In this document: positions 34,589-43,502 of the stretch, one piece after another
Layout: each line of letters begins with the position of its first letter
Numbering within the stretch: the stretch's first letter is position 1
Source: Mesorhizobium sp. M4B.F.Ca.ET.203.01.1.1
Lineage (GTDB): Bacteria > Pseudomonadota > Alphaproteobacteria > Rhizobiales > Rhizobiaceae
DNA: 64,000 bases
NCBI RefSeq assembly: GCF_004791025.1
Contig: NZ_SRUO01000002.1
Span: 372,001-436,000 of the forward strand
Direction of reading: 5' to 3'
Translations under genes and position numbers: made by a program
The notes under the pieces: generated by a model
Told to the model about the DNA's origin: nothing
Databases searched by the model: none
What the model saw: the letters and a program-made list of their open reading frames with translations, nothing else

Positions 34589-35098
34589 TCACCCTCCGAA
34601 ACTGCCGACAGCGCTCGGCTGCATGTAGTTGCGGCCGACATAGAGCAGCGCCGCCTCGTCGCTGCCGTGGCGGATGTCGACGACGCGGCCGAACATCACA
34701 TTGTGCGTGCCGACCTTGTTCACCGCGCCGATCTCGCAATCGAAGCTGACGATGGCGTCGAGCAGCGCCGGCATGCCGGACGGCAGTGTCTGCCAGCGCG
34801 CGGCTTGATAGCGCTCGGCCATGTCGCGGATCGCGCCGGCGAACTTTCCCGCCAGATGCATGTGCGACTGGGTGAGAACGTTGACGCAAAAGCGCTGGTT
34901 GGCGAGGAACAGGCCGGTCTGCGCCGAGCGCTCGTTCATGCACACCAGCAGCGTCGGCGGATCGTCCGAAACGCTGCACATGGCGGTGGCGGTGAATCCG
35001 CCGCGCCCCGCCGGGCCGTCCGTGGTGACGATGTTGACCGGCGCGCAGACCCGCGCCATGGCGTCACGGAATTCCAGCCTCGAGACCTGCGCCTCCAT
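34589..35098 (-). CDS. hpaC: Flavin reductase component of 4-hydroxyphenylacetate 3-monooxygenase
   Basis: A 169-residue flavin reductase of the HpaC/FRED family, which supplies reduced FAD to HpaB. The blocks VNIVTTDGPAGRGGFTATAM, SDDPPTLLVCMN and FCVNVLTQSHMHLAGKFAG are characteristic. ATG 35098 follows GGAGG by about seven bases and lies 11 bp after the hpaB stop. The two genes form an operon. Confidence 0.93.
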   Translation of the reverse strand: MEAQVSRLEFRDAMARVCAPVNIVTTDGPAGRGGFTATAMCSVSDDPPTLLVCMNERSAQTGLFLANQRFCVNVLTQSHMHLAGKFAGAIRDMAERYQAARWQTLPSGMPALLDAIVSFDCEIGAVNKVGTHNVMFGRVVDIRHGSDEAALLYVGRNYMQPSAVGSFGG

Positions 35099-35109
35099 GG
35101 CCGGCCTCC

Positions 35110-36654
35110 TCAACTCGCCGCAGCTGAGAGCGGCGGCAGCCAGGTGTCGCCGGTCCAGCCTTTCTCGTCATAGTCGGCCATGCATTGGTCGACCAGCTCC
35201 TCCATCTGCTTCAGCCGGCCGCCGCGCTCGGCGCCCTTCAGCACCTGCAGCCGCACCTCTTCCGGCGCACCGGCATAGTTGAGCTCGTAGAGCGCGTGGC
35301 GGCCGCCGAATTCGGTGCCGGTTGCGTCCCACAACAGCTTCATGATCTTGATGCGCTCGACATGGCCCATGTCGTTGGAGCCGCGCACATATTGCGCCAG
35401 GTAGCGGTCGATCTCCGGATTGTCGAAATCCCTGGCCGAGGACGGCAGGTAGATCAGCCCCGAGGCGATCACCCGGCGCACCGTGTCGATGACGCGCGGA
35501 TAGGCCTCCGACATGAAGGTGCGGTAGGAAAGCGCCGCTTCCAGATTGGGCAGCACCGCGCCGCTGGCCCACGGGATCGGATTGTGCGCCATCGCGTTGG
35601 AAAAGCTCCAGAACATGTGGCGCAGCGCGATCACCTCGCCGAGCGCCGCCTGGTTGCCGCGGAAGGCATCGCCGCCGGTGGCGCGCAGGGCCTTGGCGAG
35701 CAGGCCGCAGAGGAAGTCGAGCTTGACGGTGAAGCGCGTGCAGCCCTGGAAGCAGTAGCCGTGCATGAAGCCCGACGCCGGATGGAAGGACAGGATCTTC
35801 TGCGCGTCGCGCAGCACCAGCACGTCCTCCCAGGGGATGAAGACGTTGTCCAGCACCAGGATCGCGTCGTTCTCGTCGAAGCGCGACGACAAAGGATAGT
35901 CGAAGGGCTGGCCGACCGTATTGGCGGTCTGCTCGTAGGAGACGCGGCAGAACATCTTTATGCCCGGCGCGTTCATCGGCACGATGAACATCACCGACAG
36001 CGACGGGTCCTCGGTGACCGTCGCCGAGCTTTGCGCCAGGAAATTGTAGTGGGTCAGCGCCGACGACGTCGCCACCACCTTGGCGCCCGACACCCAGATG
36101 CCGGCATCGTTCTCCTTGGTGATGTGCACGAACACGTCCTTCACGGCCTCGGCCGGCTTGTGGCGGTCGATCGGCGGATTGACGATGGCGTGGTTCATGA
36201 ACAGGACCGCTTCCTGGGCGCGTTTGTGCCAGGCCAGCGCATTGTCCTTGAACGGGCCGTACCACTCGGCATTGGCGCCGAGCGTGTTCATCAGCGCCGC
36301 CTTGTAATCGGGCGTGCGCCCCATCCAGCCATAGGACATGCGCGACCAGTCGGCGATCGCGGTCTGCTGCTGGGCGAGGTCGGCGGCGGAATGGGCGACG
36401 CGGAAATATTTATGCGTATAGCCGCCCGAGCCGGTATCGGTCGGCGCGGTCAGCGCCGCCTGCCGGTTGGGGTCGTGCAAGGCGTCGTAAAGCCGGGCCA
36501 GCGAACGCGCCGAATTGCGCATCGCCGGATGGCTGGTGACATCGGCGACCCGCTCGCCATTGATATAAACCTCGCGCCCGTCGCGCAGGCTCGCGAGATA
36601 TTCGGCGCCTGTGAACGGCCGTTTCGTGTCGGCCCGGAAATCTTCCGATCGCAT
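35110..36654 (-). CDS. hpaB: 4-hydroxyphenylacetate 3-monooxygenase, oxygenase component
   Basis: A 514-residue FADH2-dependent hydroxylase that converts 4-hydroxyphenylacetate to homoprotocatechuate, the HpaD substrate. The N-terminal TGAEYLASLRDGREVYINGE, mid-protein ENDAGIWVSGAKVVAT and FIPWEDVLVLRD blocks match the HpaB/PvcC family. Two adjacent ATGs exist; 36654 is spaced about six bases from GGAGG. It is divergent from an AraC-type gene over about 50 bp. Confidence 0.94.
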   Translation of the reverse strand: MRSEDFRADTKRPFTGAEYLASLRDGREVYINGERVADVTSHPAMRNSARSLARLYDALHDPNRQAALTAPTDTGSGGYTHKYFRVAHSAADLAQQQTAIADWSRMSYGWMGRTPDYKAALMNTLGANAEWYGPFKDNALAWHKRAQEAVLFMNHAIVNPPIDRHKPAEAVKDVFVHITKENDAGIWVSGAKVVATSSALTHYNFLAQSSATVTEDPSLSVMFIVPMNAPGIKMFCRVSYEQTANTVGQPFDYPLSSRFDENDAILVLDNVFIPWEDVLVLRDAQKILSFHPASGFMHGYCFQGCTRFTVKLDFLCGLLAKALRATGGDAFRGNQAALGEVIALRHMFWSFSNAMAHNPIPWASGAVLPNLEAALSYRTFMSEAYPRVIDTVRRVIASGLIYLPSSARDFDNPEIDRYLAQYVRGSNDMGHVERIKIMKLLWDATGTEFGGRHALYELNYAGAPEEVRLQVLKGAERGGRLKQMEELVDQCMADYDEKGWTGDTWLPPLSAAAS

Positions 36655-36706
36655 CATGATCCTCCCTTTGATTGGTGGAGAGTAGCCGCAAGCCGCGCGA
36701 TGGTTT

Positions 36707-37618
36707 ATGGACGAAAGCGATAAATCACTTGGACTTTTTCGGGCCGCCATGAGCCAGACCGCCATTCCCGAATTCTTCGTCTACGGCGAGCCGGCACGGG
36801 CGCTCGACGTCGGTTTCCTGCATGTCGAGACGGTGCAGGCGCGCGCTTCCGTGCATCGCGGCCAGGTTCTGGCGCACAAACATCCGCAAATGGCGCAGAT
36901 CACCTTCTGGACGGGTGGCAGCGGCACCTATCGGATCGAGGACAAGACCTGGAGTTTTTCCGCTCCCACCGTGAGCTTCATGCCGAGCGGCGTGGTGCAT
37001 GGCTTCGACATCGAACCAGGCACCGATGCCATCGTCGTCTCGGTCGCCGATGCCGCACTCGCGGTGCTCGGCGAGCAGTCCGCGCTGCAGCTCGACCAGC
37101 CGGTTTTCGTCACGGGGCGCGGCGAGGGCGCGCTGTGGGAGAGATTGGGTAATACGGTCAGGATGATCCAGGCGGAATATGCCGACAGGCTGCCCGGTGT
37201 CGAAAGAATCCTGCCGCCGCTGATCGCGGTGGCGCTGTCGGGCATCGCCCGCCTCGATGCGCAATCGCATGCCATCGCGGTGCCGGCGGCGGTGGCGCTC
37301 GGCGGGCGGCTCAGGCGGCTGATCGACCAGCACTTCCGCGAGGACTGGCCGGTGGAGCGCTATGTCGAGGAACTCGGCACCACCCGCCACCTGCTCGACA
37401 AGGCCGCGCGCCAGGTGCTCGGCGCGGGCGTGCGCGAGGCGATCGGCGACCGGCGCCTGGTCGAAGCCAAGCGCCTGCTGCTCTTCACCATCCGGACGGT
37501 CGAGGACATCGCCTACGAGACCGGCTTCAATGATCCGGCCTACTTTTCTCGCTTCTTTCGACAGGCGGTTGGGGTGTCGCCGGCGGCTTGGCGGAGACAA
37601 AGAGTGAGTAGTGAGTAG
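36707..37618 (+). CDS. hpaA: AraC-family regulator (HpaA-like)
   Basis: A 303-residue activator. It has an N-terminal cupin (HKHPQMAQITFWTGGSGTYRI-like, quoted in part: GGSGTYRIEDKTWSFSAPT) and a C-terminal double helix-turn-helix ending in TVEDIAYETGFNDPAYFSRF, the AraC signature. Placement divergent from hpaB fits E. coli HpaA, which activates hpaBC with 4-hydroxyphenylacetate. Neither ATG 36707 nor 36749 (MSQTAIPEFF) has a strong ribosome site; the shorter protein is equally likely. Confidence 0.85.
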   Translation: MDESDKSLGLFRAAMSQTAIPEFFVYGEPARALDVGFLHVETVQARASVHRGQVLAHKHPQMAQITFWTGGSGTYRIEDKTWSFSAPTVSFMPSGVVHGFDIEPGTDAIVVSVADAALAVLGEQSALQLDQPVFVTGRGEGALWERLGNTVRMIQAEYADRLPGVERILPPLIAVALSGIARLDAQSHAIAVPAAVALGGRLRRLIDQHFREDWPVERYVEELGTTRHLLDKAARQVLGAGVREAIGDRRLVEAKRLLLFTIRTVEDIAYETGFNDPAYFSRFFRQAVGVSPAAWRRQRVSSE

Positions 37619-37686
37619 TAGGTAGTAAACGGAGCGAGGATTGAACAAATGTTCGAACCGAAATTCTACTCATACTCACTACTCAT

Positions 37687-37734
37687 ACTCACTACTCACT
37701 ACTCACTACTCACTACTCACTACTCACTACTCAC
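37687..37734. repeat. Heptamer tandem repeat (ACTCACT, about 6.9 copies)
   Basis: Six perfect copies of ACTCACT plus ACTCAC lie between the convergent hpaA-like and aminotransferase genes. Interrupted copies precede it (37675-37686). A complementary stretch (GAGTAGTGAGTAGT, about 37604-37618) ends the hpaA-like gene, so the region can fold into a long imperfect stem. The array runs up to the aminotransferase stop codon. Confidence 0.9.
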
Positions 37735-37738
37735 TTAC

Positions 37739-39091
37739 TCACGCCGCAGCAGCCAACCCCGCATCCAGCGCCTCGCCGATCTTCGCCACATCGGCCGCCG
37801 AGATGACCAGCGGCGGCGACAGGATGATGGTGTTGCCGGAGACGCGCAGCATGACGCCGGCCTGGTAGGCGGCTTCGGCCACCACGGCCAATGTCTTCTT
37901 GTCGCCCGGCTTCTTGGCGGCGCGGTCCGACACCAATTCGAGCGCCGCCATCAGGCCCTGGTAGCGAACGTCGCCGACCAGCTGATGCTTCGCCTTCAGC
38001 GCCTCCAGAACCTTGCCGAGCTCGACACCGCGCACCGCCGCGTTCTCGTTGACGGCGAGCCGTTTTGTCTCGGCGAGCGCCGCCAGCCCGGCCGCGCAGC
38101 CAACCGGGTGGCCGGAATAGGTGTAGCCGTGGCCAATGGCGCCGAAGCTCGTCTTGTCGGCCTCGAACACGTCGGCGACCTTGGCGCCGATCAGCGCAGC
38201 ACCGAGCGGGAAGTAGCCGGACGTGATCGCCTTGGCGATGGTCATGAAGTCGGGTTTCGTGCCGGAGAGCCGCGAGCCGGACCACGCACCGGTGCGGCCG
38301 AACCCGGTCACCACCTCGTCGGCGATCAGAAGGATGTCGTGGCGGTCGCAGATCGCGCGCACCAGCGGCATGAAGCTTTCATGCGGAACGATGACGCCGC
38401 CGGCGCCGAGCACCGGCTCCATGATGAAGGCGGCGATGGTGTCGGCGCCCTGGAAGGCGATCTCGTCCTCGATCGCCCGCGCGCAGAGCTTCGCCAGCTT
38501 CGCCGGGTCGGTCTCGTCGAACGGGTTCCGGTAGGTCCACGGCGCCGGCGTGTGGAAGACGCCGGGCAAGAGCGGCTCGTAGTTGCGGCGGAAATTGGCG
38601 TTGCCGTTGACCGAGGCGCCACCGAAATGCGTGCCGTGATAGCCCTTCTTCAGCGCCAGGAATTTCGTCCGGTCGCCTTGGCCTCTTATCTTCCAGTATT
38701 GGCGCGCGAGCCGCAGCGCCGTCTCCACCGAATCCGATCCGCCCGAGGTGAAGAAGGCGCGCACCATGCCCTCCGGCGCGAACCAGTCGGTGAGCTCGTA
38801 GGCGAGCTCGATCGACGGACCGGTCGAGGTGCCGCGAAAGCCGGAATAGTAGGGGAGCGCATCGAGCTGCGCGGCCATCGCTTGCTTGATCGGGTCGCAG
38901 CTGTAGCCGAGGTTGACGTTCCACAGGCCACCGACCGCATCGAGCACGGTGCGTCCCTCGGCATCGGTGACCGAGACGCCGTCGCCCTTCATGATGATCT
39001 TCGGCGGCGTCGCCCGCATCTCGGCCGGATGCGCCATCGGATGCCAGATCGGCTTGGCGTTGTTCTCGGTGAGGAAGTTGATGTCACGCAT
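37739..39091 (-). CDS. Class III aminotransferase (omega-amino acid:pyruvate type)
   Basis: A 450-residue PLP enzyme. The cofactor lysine is in FMTIAKAITSGYFPLG (near residue 285), the PLP-phosphate block is FTSGGSDSVETALRLAR, and IADEVVTGFGRTG carries the conserved Asp. Relatives transfer the terminal amino group of beta-alanine, putrescine or taurine-like amines to pyruvate. Start 39091 (MRDINFLTENNAK) overlaps the HAD gene by 8 bp, and CGGAG is nine bases upstream. It ends the IclR/Tm-1/HAD/aminotransferase operon. Confidence 0.9.
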   Translation of the reverse strand: MRDINFLTENNAKPIWHPMAHPAEMRATPPKIIMKGDGVSVTDAEGRTVLDAVGGLWNVNLGYSCDPIKQAMAAQLDALPYYSGFRGTSTGPSIELAYELTDWFAPEGMVRAFFTSGGSDSVETALRLARQYWKIRGQGDRTKFLALKKGYHGTHFGGASVNGNANFRRNYEPLLPGVFHTPAPWTYRNPFDETDPAKLAKLCARAIEDEIAFQGADTIAAFIMEPVLGAGGVIVPHESFMPLVRAICDRHDILLIADEVVTGFGRTGAWSGSRLSGTKPDFMTIAKAITSGYFPLGAALIGAKVADVFEADKTSFGAIGHGYTYSGHPVGCAAGLAALAETKRLAVNENAAVRGVELGKVLEALKAKHQLVGDVRYQGLMAALELVSDRAAKKPGDKKTLAVVAEAAYQAGVMLRVSGNTIILSPPLVISAADVAKIGEALDAGLAAAA

Positions 39092-39779
39092 CGGTGGGAA
39101 CTCCGGTTTCCGATTGGGAGAGGGCAAGGCCGAAATGGCCAAGCGCCTCGGCATAGCTCTGCGCCGGCCGGGCGACGTCGAAATGCACAGTCAGCATGCC
39201 GGCGGCGATGGCGCCGTCGATGTTGCGCTGCTGGTCGTCGACGAACACGCACGCGCCGAGTGGCAGCTCCAGCGCCTCGCCGACCATCGCATAGGCGCGG
39301 CGGTCTGGCTTGAGGACGTGCGTGTAGGTGGCGTCGACGATCGTCTCGAACAGCGACAGCAGCGGCAGCCGCTGGCGGAAGCTCGTGCCGTAGAAGAGGT
39401 CCAGCTCGTTGGAGAGGATGGCCAGCCTGACGCCGGCCGCATGCGCCGTCCGGATCGCCTGCTCGGCCTCCGGCCGCACCACCGCTTGCGGGTCGGCGCC
39501 GCGCGCCCGCTGCACGAAGGTCGACATGTCCCGCCAGTCCTCGCCGACCAGCTGGCCGACCTCGCGCGTGCGCGTCCTCCAGTAGTCGCGCTCGCTGATC
39601 TCGTCCGCCTGCATGGCCCGCCACAAAGGATCGGAGGCCGGGTCGAACGGGCCGCGCCAGGCAAGCGTGCCTGGCGCCAGGCCCAGCGCCCGTTCGGTCA
39701 GCGCATGCGTCTCGAACAGCGTGCGGGTGACGACGCCGCCGAAATCGAGCACCAGCGCCTTTGGCGAAGGACGGCTCAT
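39084..39779 (-). CDS. HAD-superfamily hydrolase, subfamily IA
   Basis: A 231-residue phosphatase-like protein. Motif I is ALVLDFGGVVT, where the second catalytic Asp of DxD is replaced by Gly (DFG), as in many sEH-N/HAD-IA-v3 proteins. Motif II is LAILSNE, motif III K in HVLKPDRRAY, motif IV CVFVDDQQRN. It overlaps its neighbours at both ends (ATGA upstream), so it is part of a coupled operon. Substrate unknown. Confidence 0.87.
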   Translation of the reverse strand: MSRPSPKALVLDFGGVVTRTLFETHALTERALGLAPGTLAWRGPFDPASDPLWRAMQADEISERDYWRTRTREVGQLVGEDWRDMSTFVQRARGADPQAVVRPEAEQAIRTAHAAGVRLAILSNELDLFYGTSFRQRLPLLSLFETIVDATYTHVLKPDRRAYAMVGEALELPLGACVFVDDQQRNIDGAIAAGMLTVHFDVARPAQSYAEALGHFGLALSQSETGVPTDA

Positions 39780-41062
39780 GCGGCGTGCCCACGGCCGGGC
39801 GGAACGATGCCCTCGGCGACCCAGCGGTCGAAGATCTCCAGCGCCTTGGCGCAGAAAGCGGCGTCATTGATGTGTTCGGCGATCTCGTGCAGCTCGGCAT
39901 TGGCAGGGACGCTGGCACGCATCTCCTCGACAAAGGCCGACAGCGCCTCTGGCTCATGCAGCGGCTCGCCTTCCTGGTCCCATTGCTGGATGCCGCCGGC
40001 GGGCAGGATGAAGGCGGTCGGGCCGGTCGCCGCGGCGAGCTTCTCGCCGATGGCGCGCGCGATCTCCTTGCGGGTCGAGGCGTCCGAGGTCACCGAGGCG
40101 AGCAACCGGTTGTGCGCATGGTAGGGCCGCTCGATGAAACGCGACGGCACCGTTTGCCAGGTCGGGAAATCCACCATGTCGATGGCGCCGGGCGCGACGA
40201 TCTGCGGGATACCTTGCCGGCCCGCATTCTCCAGCCGGTCGGTGCCGGAATTCACCACCGAGCCGGTGAGCTGGTTGGCGAGTTCCTGCAGGCTGAAATC
40301 CATCACCGCGACAAAACCCTTTTGCGCCGCGATTGCCTCCAGCGCCCGTCCGCCCATGCCGGTGGTGTGGAAGACGATCACCTCGTAGCCGCGCTTTTCC
40401 AGCTCCGGCTTCAGCCTCACCATATAGTGCAGGCAGCTTTTGCCGAGCGAACTCATGCCGATCCGCGGCTTTGCCGCGTCCGGCTTGACGACGGCCTGCG
40501 CGGCACCCACCACCGCGCCGCAGGCCTGCGACAGCACCGCCTTGCAGGCGCTGTTGAGGCCATAGAGCCCGCCGGCCCAAAGGATCATCATCAGGTCTGT
40601 GGCGATCCGCTCGGGCGGCAGGAGATGCGAATAGGCGATCGTCGAGACGACGAATTTCGGCACGCCGAGCGGCAGCGCCAGCGCCACGTCGAGCGCAAGG
40701 TCGGTGCCCATCGAGCCGCCGAGCGCGATGACGCCGTCGATCTCGCTTTTGTCGTGGAGCGCGCGCGCCAGCCGCGAGGCGCCGAGCGCCATCAGCGTCA
40801 TCGCCGAGTTCTCGTCGCCGCTGGCGATGATCGCCTCGATCGTCGTGTCGGCGGCTCTGGCCACCGCTTGCCTGTCATAGGCCGGCCGGTAGGGCGGGTC
40901 GCCGAGCACGCTGACATCCATCATCACCGCGACACCGCCGACGGCCTCGATGCGCTCGCGCATGAACAGAAGCTCGTCGGCCTTGGTGTCGCCGGTGCCG
41001 ATAACCAGGATACGGCGTGTCTCCTCCACAGTCAGTTCTCCCTGCAATGTCGTTGTTGTCAT
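39776..41062 (-). CDS. Tm-1-like ATP-binding (UPF0261) protein
   Basis: A 428-residue member of the Tm-1/UPF0261 family, named after the tomato virus-resistance protein whose N-terminal half is related. The blocks ILVIGTGDTKADELLFMRE, VIALGGSMGTDLALDVALAL and VIVFHTTGMGGRALE are characteristic. In bacteria and fungi members often lie beside a TIM-barrel phosphoenolpyruvate-hydrolase-like protein; none is present here. The biochemical role is not known. Its ATG overlaps the IclR stop. Confidence 0.88.
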   Translation of the reverse strand: MTTTTLQGELTVEETRRILVIGTGDTKADELLFMRERIEAVGGVAVMMDVSVLGDPPYRPAYDRQAVARAADTTIEAIIASGDENSAMTLMALGASRLARALHDKSEIDGVIALGGSMGTDLALDVALALPLGVPKFVVSTIAYSHLLPPERIATDLMMILWAGGLYGLNSACKAVLSQACGAVVGAAQAVVKPDAAKPRIGMSSLGKSCLHYMVRLKPELEKRGYEVIVFHTTGMGGRALEAIAAQKGFVAVMDFSLQELANQLTGSVVNSGTDRLENAGRQGIPQIVAPGAIDMVDFPTWQTVPSRFIERPYHAHNRLLASVTSDASTRKEIARAIGEKLAAATGPTAFILPAGGIQQWDQEGEPLHEPEALSAFVEEMRASVPANAELHEIAEHINDAAFCAKALEIFDRWVAEGIVPPGRGHAA

Positions 41063-41841
41063 GCCTGCTTGCGGCCCGGCAGGCGGCCGAAGAGCCGCTC
41101 GCTGATGCCGCGCGCCGCCGCGGCGACGCTGGCGCCGTGGCGCTCGATATCGCCTTTCTGGATCCGCACCCGGGGCGCCGCGACCGCGATGGCGCCGATG
41201 GCCAGGCCGTCGGCGCCGAGGATCGGTGCCGCGACGCTGAGCACGCCTTCCTCATAGCCTTGCGAGCCGGTCGAATGGCCGCGCGCGCGGGCGGCGGCGA
41301 TATGTTCGGCGAGCGTTTCGGCGTCGCCGATCGTGTGGGGCGTGAAGGCCGGCAGCGGTCCCGCGAGGACGCCGGCGCGGACATGCTCCTCGGTGAACGC
41401 CAGGAAGGCAATTCCCGACGCCGTCGCATGCAGCGGCAGCACCTCGCCAAGTTGCACGCTGACGCGGTTGGCCTTGGCCGATTCGACGACATGGACCGAG
41501 ATCAGGCCGCGCTTCGAATATTCCGACAGATGCACGGTCTCGCCGGTCTCGGCCGCCAGCTGCTCGACCACCGGCACCGCCATGCGCAGGAACGGAAACT
41601 GCGCCTCGCGCAACAGCGCCAGCCGCGCGATGCCGGCCCCCAGGCGATAGAGCCGCGTGGTCTCGTCCTGCTCCACCAGCCCGTGCTCGATGAGCGAGAC
41701 CAGCAGCCGGCGCGTCGTAGCCTTGTCGAAGCCGGCGCGCCTGGCGAGATCGGCAAGCGCCGCCTCGGGCGCGCCGCGACCGAGCTTTTCCAGCAGCGAA
41801 ACGGCTTTGCCTACCGTGCCCATGCAGGTCTGATCCTCCAT
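41059..41841 (-). CDS. IclR-family transcriptional regulator
   Basis: A 260-residue regulator: N-terminal winged helix (LADLARRAGFDKATTRRLLVSLIEHG, quoted in part: GFDKATTRRLLVSL) and C-terminal GAF-like effector domain (LISVHVVES to VAAPRVRIQ). Start is ATG 41841 or 41823; GGAGG sits before the second. It heads the Tm-1/HAD/aminotransferase operon and is divergent from the APC permease, P450 and dehydrogenase genes, so it probably controls both arms. Confidence 0.9.
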   Translation of the reverse strand: MEDQTCMGTVGKAVSLLEKLGRGAPEAALADLARRAGFDKATTRRLLVSLIEHGLVEQDETTRLYRLGAGIARLALLREAQFPFLRMAVPVVEQLAAETGETVHLSEYSKRGLISVHVVESAKANRVSVQLGEVLPLHATASGIAFLAFTEEHVRAGVLAGPLPAFTPHTIGDAETLAEHIAAARARGHSTGSQGYEEGVLSVAAPILGADGLAIGAIAVAAPRVRIQKGDIERHGASVAAAARGISERLFGRLPGRKQA

Positions 41842-41848
41842 CAGATAC

Positions 41849-41864
41849 TTAACGTGCGAATTAA
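41849..41864. promoter_or_regulatory. Possible operator at the IclR/permease divergent gap
   Basis: TTAACGTGCGAATTAA lies eight bases upstream of the IclR start. It has TTAA arms and matches 13 of 15 bases of the hpa-region sequence TTAACATGTGAATTA at 33932-33946. It may be the regulator's own site or a site shared with a second regulator. Confidence 0.4.
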
Positions 41865-41999
41865 CTTGACAGCAAGTCGATTCCTTTGCAAGTCTATATT
41901 CGAAATGTCGTTGCAAATAGTGAAACGATCATGGCCCGGCAGAAGGCCACGGCATTTCAGGGACACTTGGTTTCCGCGAGCGCGGATCTGGAGGGAAAG

Positions 42000-43445
42000 A
42001 TGACCACAATTGAAGCCGGCGAAGCGAACCGGCTAAGGAAGAACAGCCTTGGCGTCGGCGCCATCACCTTCATGGTGATCTCGGCCGCGGCGCCGCTCAC
42101 GGCTGTGGCGGGTGGCACGCCGCTCGGCATGCTGATGGGCAACGGCGCCGGCTTTGCCGGCACCTATCTCATCGTCACGGTCCTGTTGCTCTTGTTCGCT
42201 GTCGGTTACGTCGCCATGTCGCGCCACGTCGGCAATGCGGGCGCCTTCTATGCCTATGCGGCACGCGGGCTCGGCGGGCTGGCAGGCGGCGCGACGGCGC
42301 TGATCGCCATCCTGTCCTACAACGCCATGCAGATCGGCGTCATGGGCCTGCTCGGTGCCGCGACCGCCGGCCTGTTCGCCGGCTGGGGCATCGCTCTGCC
42401 CTGGTGGGCGTGGAGCTTCATCGCCATCGCCATCGTCGCCGTGCTCGGCTACCGGCAGGTCGACCTGTCGGCCAAGATCCTGACCGTGCTGGTGCTTGCC
42501 GAATATGTCGTGGTGCTGATCCTCGACCTGACGATCCTCAAGACGGGCGGCGACAGCGGCCTGTCGGCGGCGCCGTTCAGCTGGAGCCAGATCACCAGCG
42601 GCGCGCCGGCGATCGCCATCCTGTTCTGCTTTGCCGCCTTCATCGGCTTCGAGGCGACCACCATCTATGCCGAGGAGGCGCGCGACCCCAAGGTCACCAT
42701 TCCGCGTGCCACCTATTTCTCCGTCATCCTGATCGGCCTCTTCTACATGGTCACCGCCTGGCTGATGGCGGTCGGCGCCGGCGTCGACAAGCTGCTGCCG
42801 GACTTGCAGGGCCTGCAGGATCCGACCACCTTCCTGTTCGGCCTGTCCGACCGCTATTCCGGGACGGCGCTCACCCACGCCATGAGCATCCTGTTCGTGT
42901 CGAGCCTGTTCGCCGGGGTGCTGGCGTTCCACAACGCAGTCGCCCGCTACATCTATGTCGCCGGCCGCGAGAAGCTGCTGCCGCAGACCATCGGCGTGAC
43001 CCATTCGGCGCACCAGAGCCCGCATGTCGCTTCGGTCATCCAGACCGTGCTTGCCGCTGTTGTCGTCGGGCTCTTTGCGGTGCTCGGGCTCGATCCGGTG
43101 CTGGCGCTGTTTTCGTGGCTGACCAATGTCGCGACGCTGGGCGTCATCGTGATGATGGCGGTGGCCTCGCTGGCCGTGGTGATGTACTTCCGCGCCAATC
43201 CGTCCACCCAGGAAAACGCGCTGAAGACAACCGTGCTGCCGGGGCTGACCTTCATCGCCTTCGTCATCATCATCTATCTGATCGTCATCAATTTCGGCAG
43301 CCTGTCGGGTGCTGGCGGCTTCCTCGGCGTGTTCCTGCCGTCGCTGGTGCTGATTGCCGCCGTGGTCGGCCTGTTGCTGGCGAGTGCATTGAAGGGCCGC
43401 GATCCGGTCGCCTTCGACAATCTCGGTGTGCCGCTGAAGGATTGA
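42000..43445 (+). CDS. APC-family amino acid/amine permease
   Basis: A 481-residue inner-membrane transporter with about 12 hydrophobic helices. The first helix region GAITFMVISAAAPLTAVAGG and FCFAAFIGFEATTIYAEEARDP (quoted in part: FIGFEATTIYAEEARDP) are hallmarks of the amino acid-polyamine-organocation family. ATG 42000 directly follows GGAGGGAAAG; the frame is open 38 codons further upstream without such a site. It starts the permease-P450-dehydrogenase arm. Confidence 0.92.
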   Translation: MTTIEAGEANRLRKNSLGVGAITFMVISAAAPLTAVAGGTPLGMLMGNGAGFAGTYLIVTVLLLLFAVGYVAMSRHVGNAGAFYAYAARGLGGLAGGATALIAILSYNAMQIGVMGLLGAATAGLFAGWGIALPWWAWSFIAIAIVAVLGYRQVDLSAKILTVLVLAEYVVVLILDLTILKTGGDSGLSAAPFSWSQITSGAPAIAILFCFAAFIGFEATTIYAEEARDPKVTIPRATYFSVILIGLFYMVTAWLMAVGAGVDKLLPDLQGLQDPTTFLFGLSDRYSGTALTHAMSILFVSSLFAGVLAFHNAVARYIYVAGREKLLPQTIGVTHSAHQSPHVASVIQTVLAAVVVGLFAVLGLDPVLALFSWLTNVATLGVIVMMAVASLAVVMYFRANPSTQENALKTTVLPGLTFIAFVIIIYLIVINFGSLSGAGGFLGVFLPSLVLIAAVVGLLLASALKGRDPVAFDNLGVPLKD

Positions 43446-43452
43446 GACAGAC

Positions 43453-43479
43453 AAGGGGCGGCGCCTGGCGCCGCCCCTT
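43453..43479 (+). other. Strong GC-rich hairpin between permease and P450 genes
   Basis: Thirteen bases, AAGGGGCGGCGCC (43453-43465), pair perfectly with GGCGCCGCCCCTT (43467-43479). No T run follows. It may reduce read-through or protect the permease message; the P450 ribosome site lies only 11 bp downstream. Confidence 0.6.
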
Positions 43480-43502
43480 CCATCGCAAAGGGAGTGACGG
43501 CA

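Noticed and set aside
37687..37734. Possible CRISPR array
   Set aside because: The unit is only seven bases with no spacers, and no cas genes are present.
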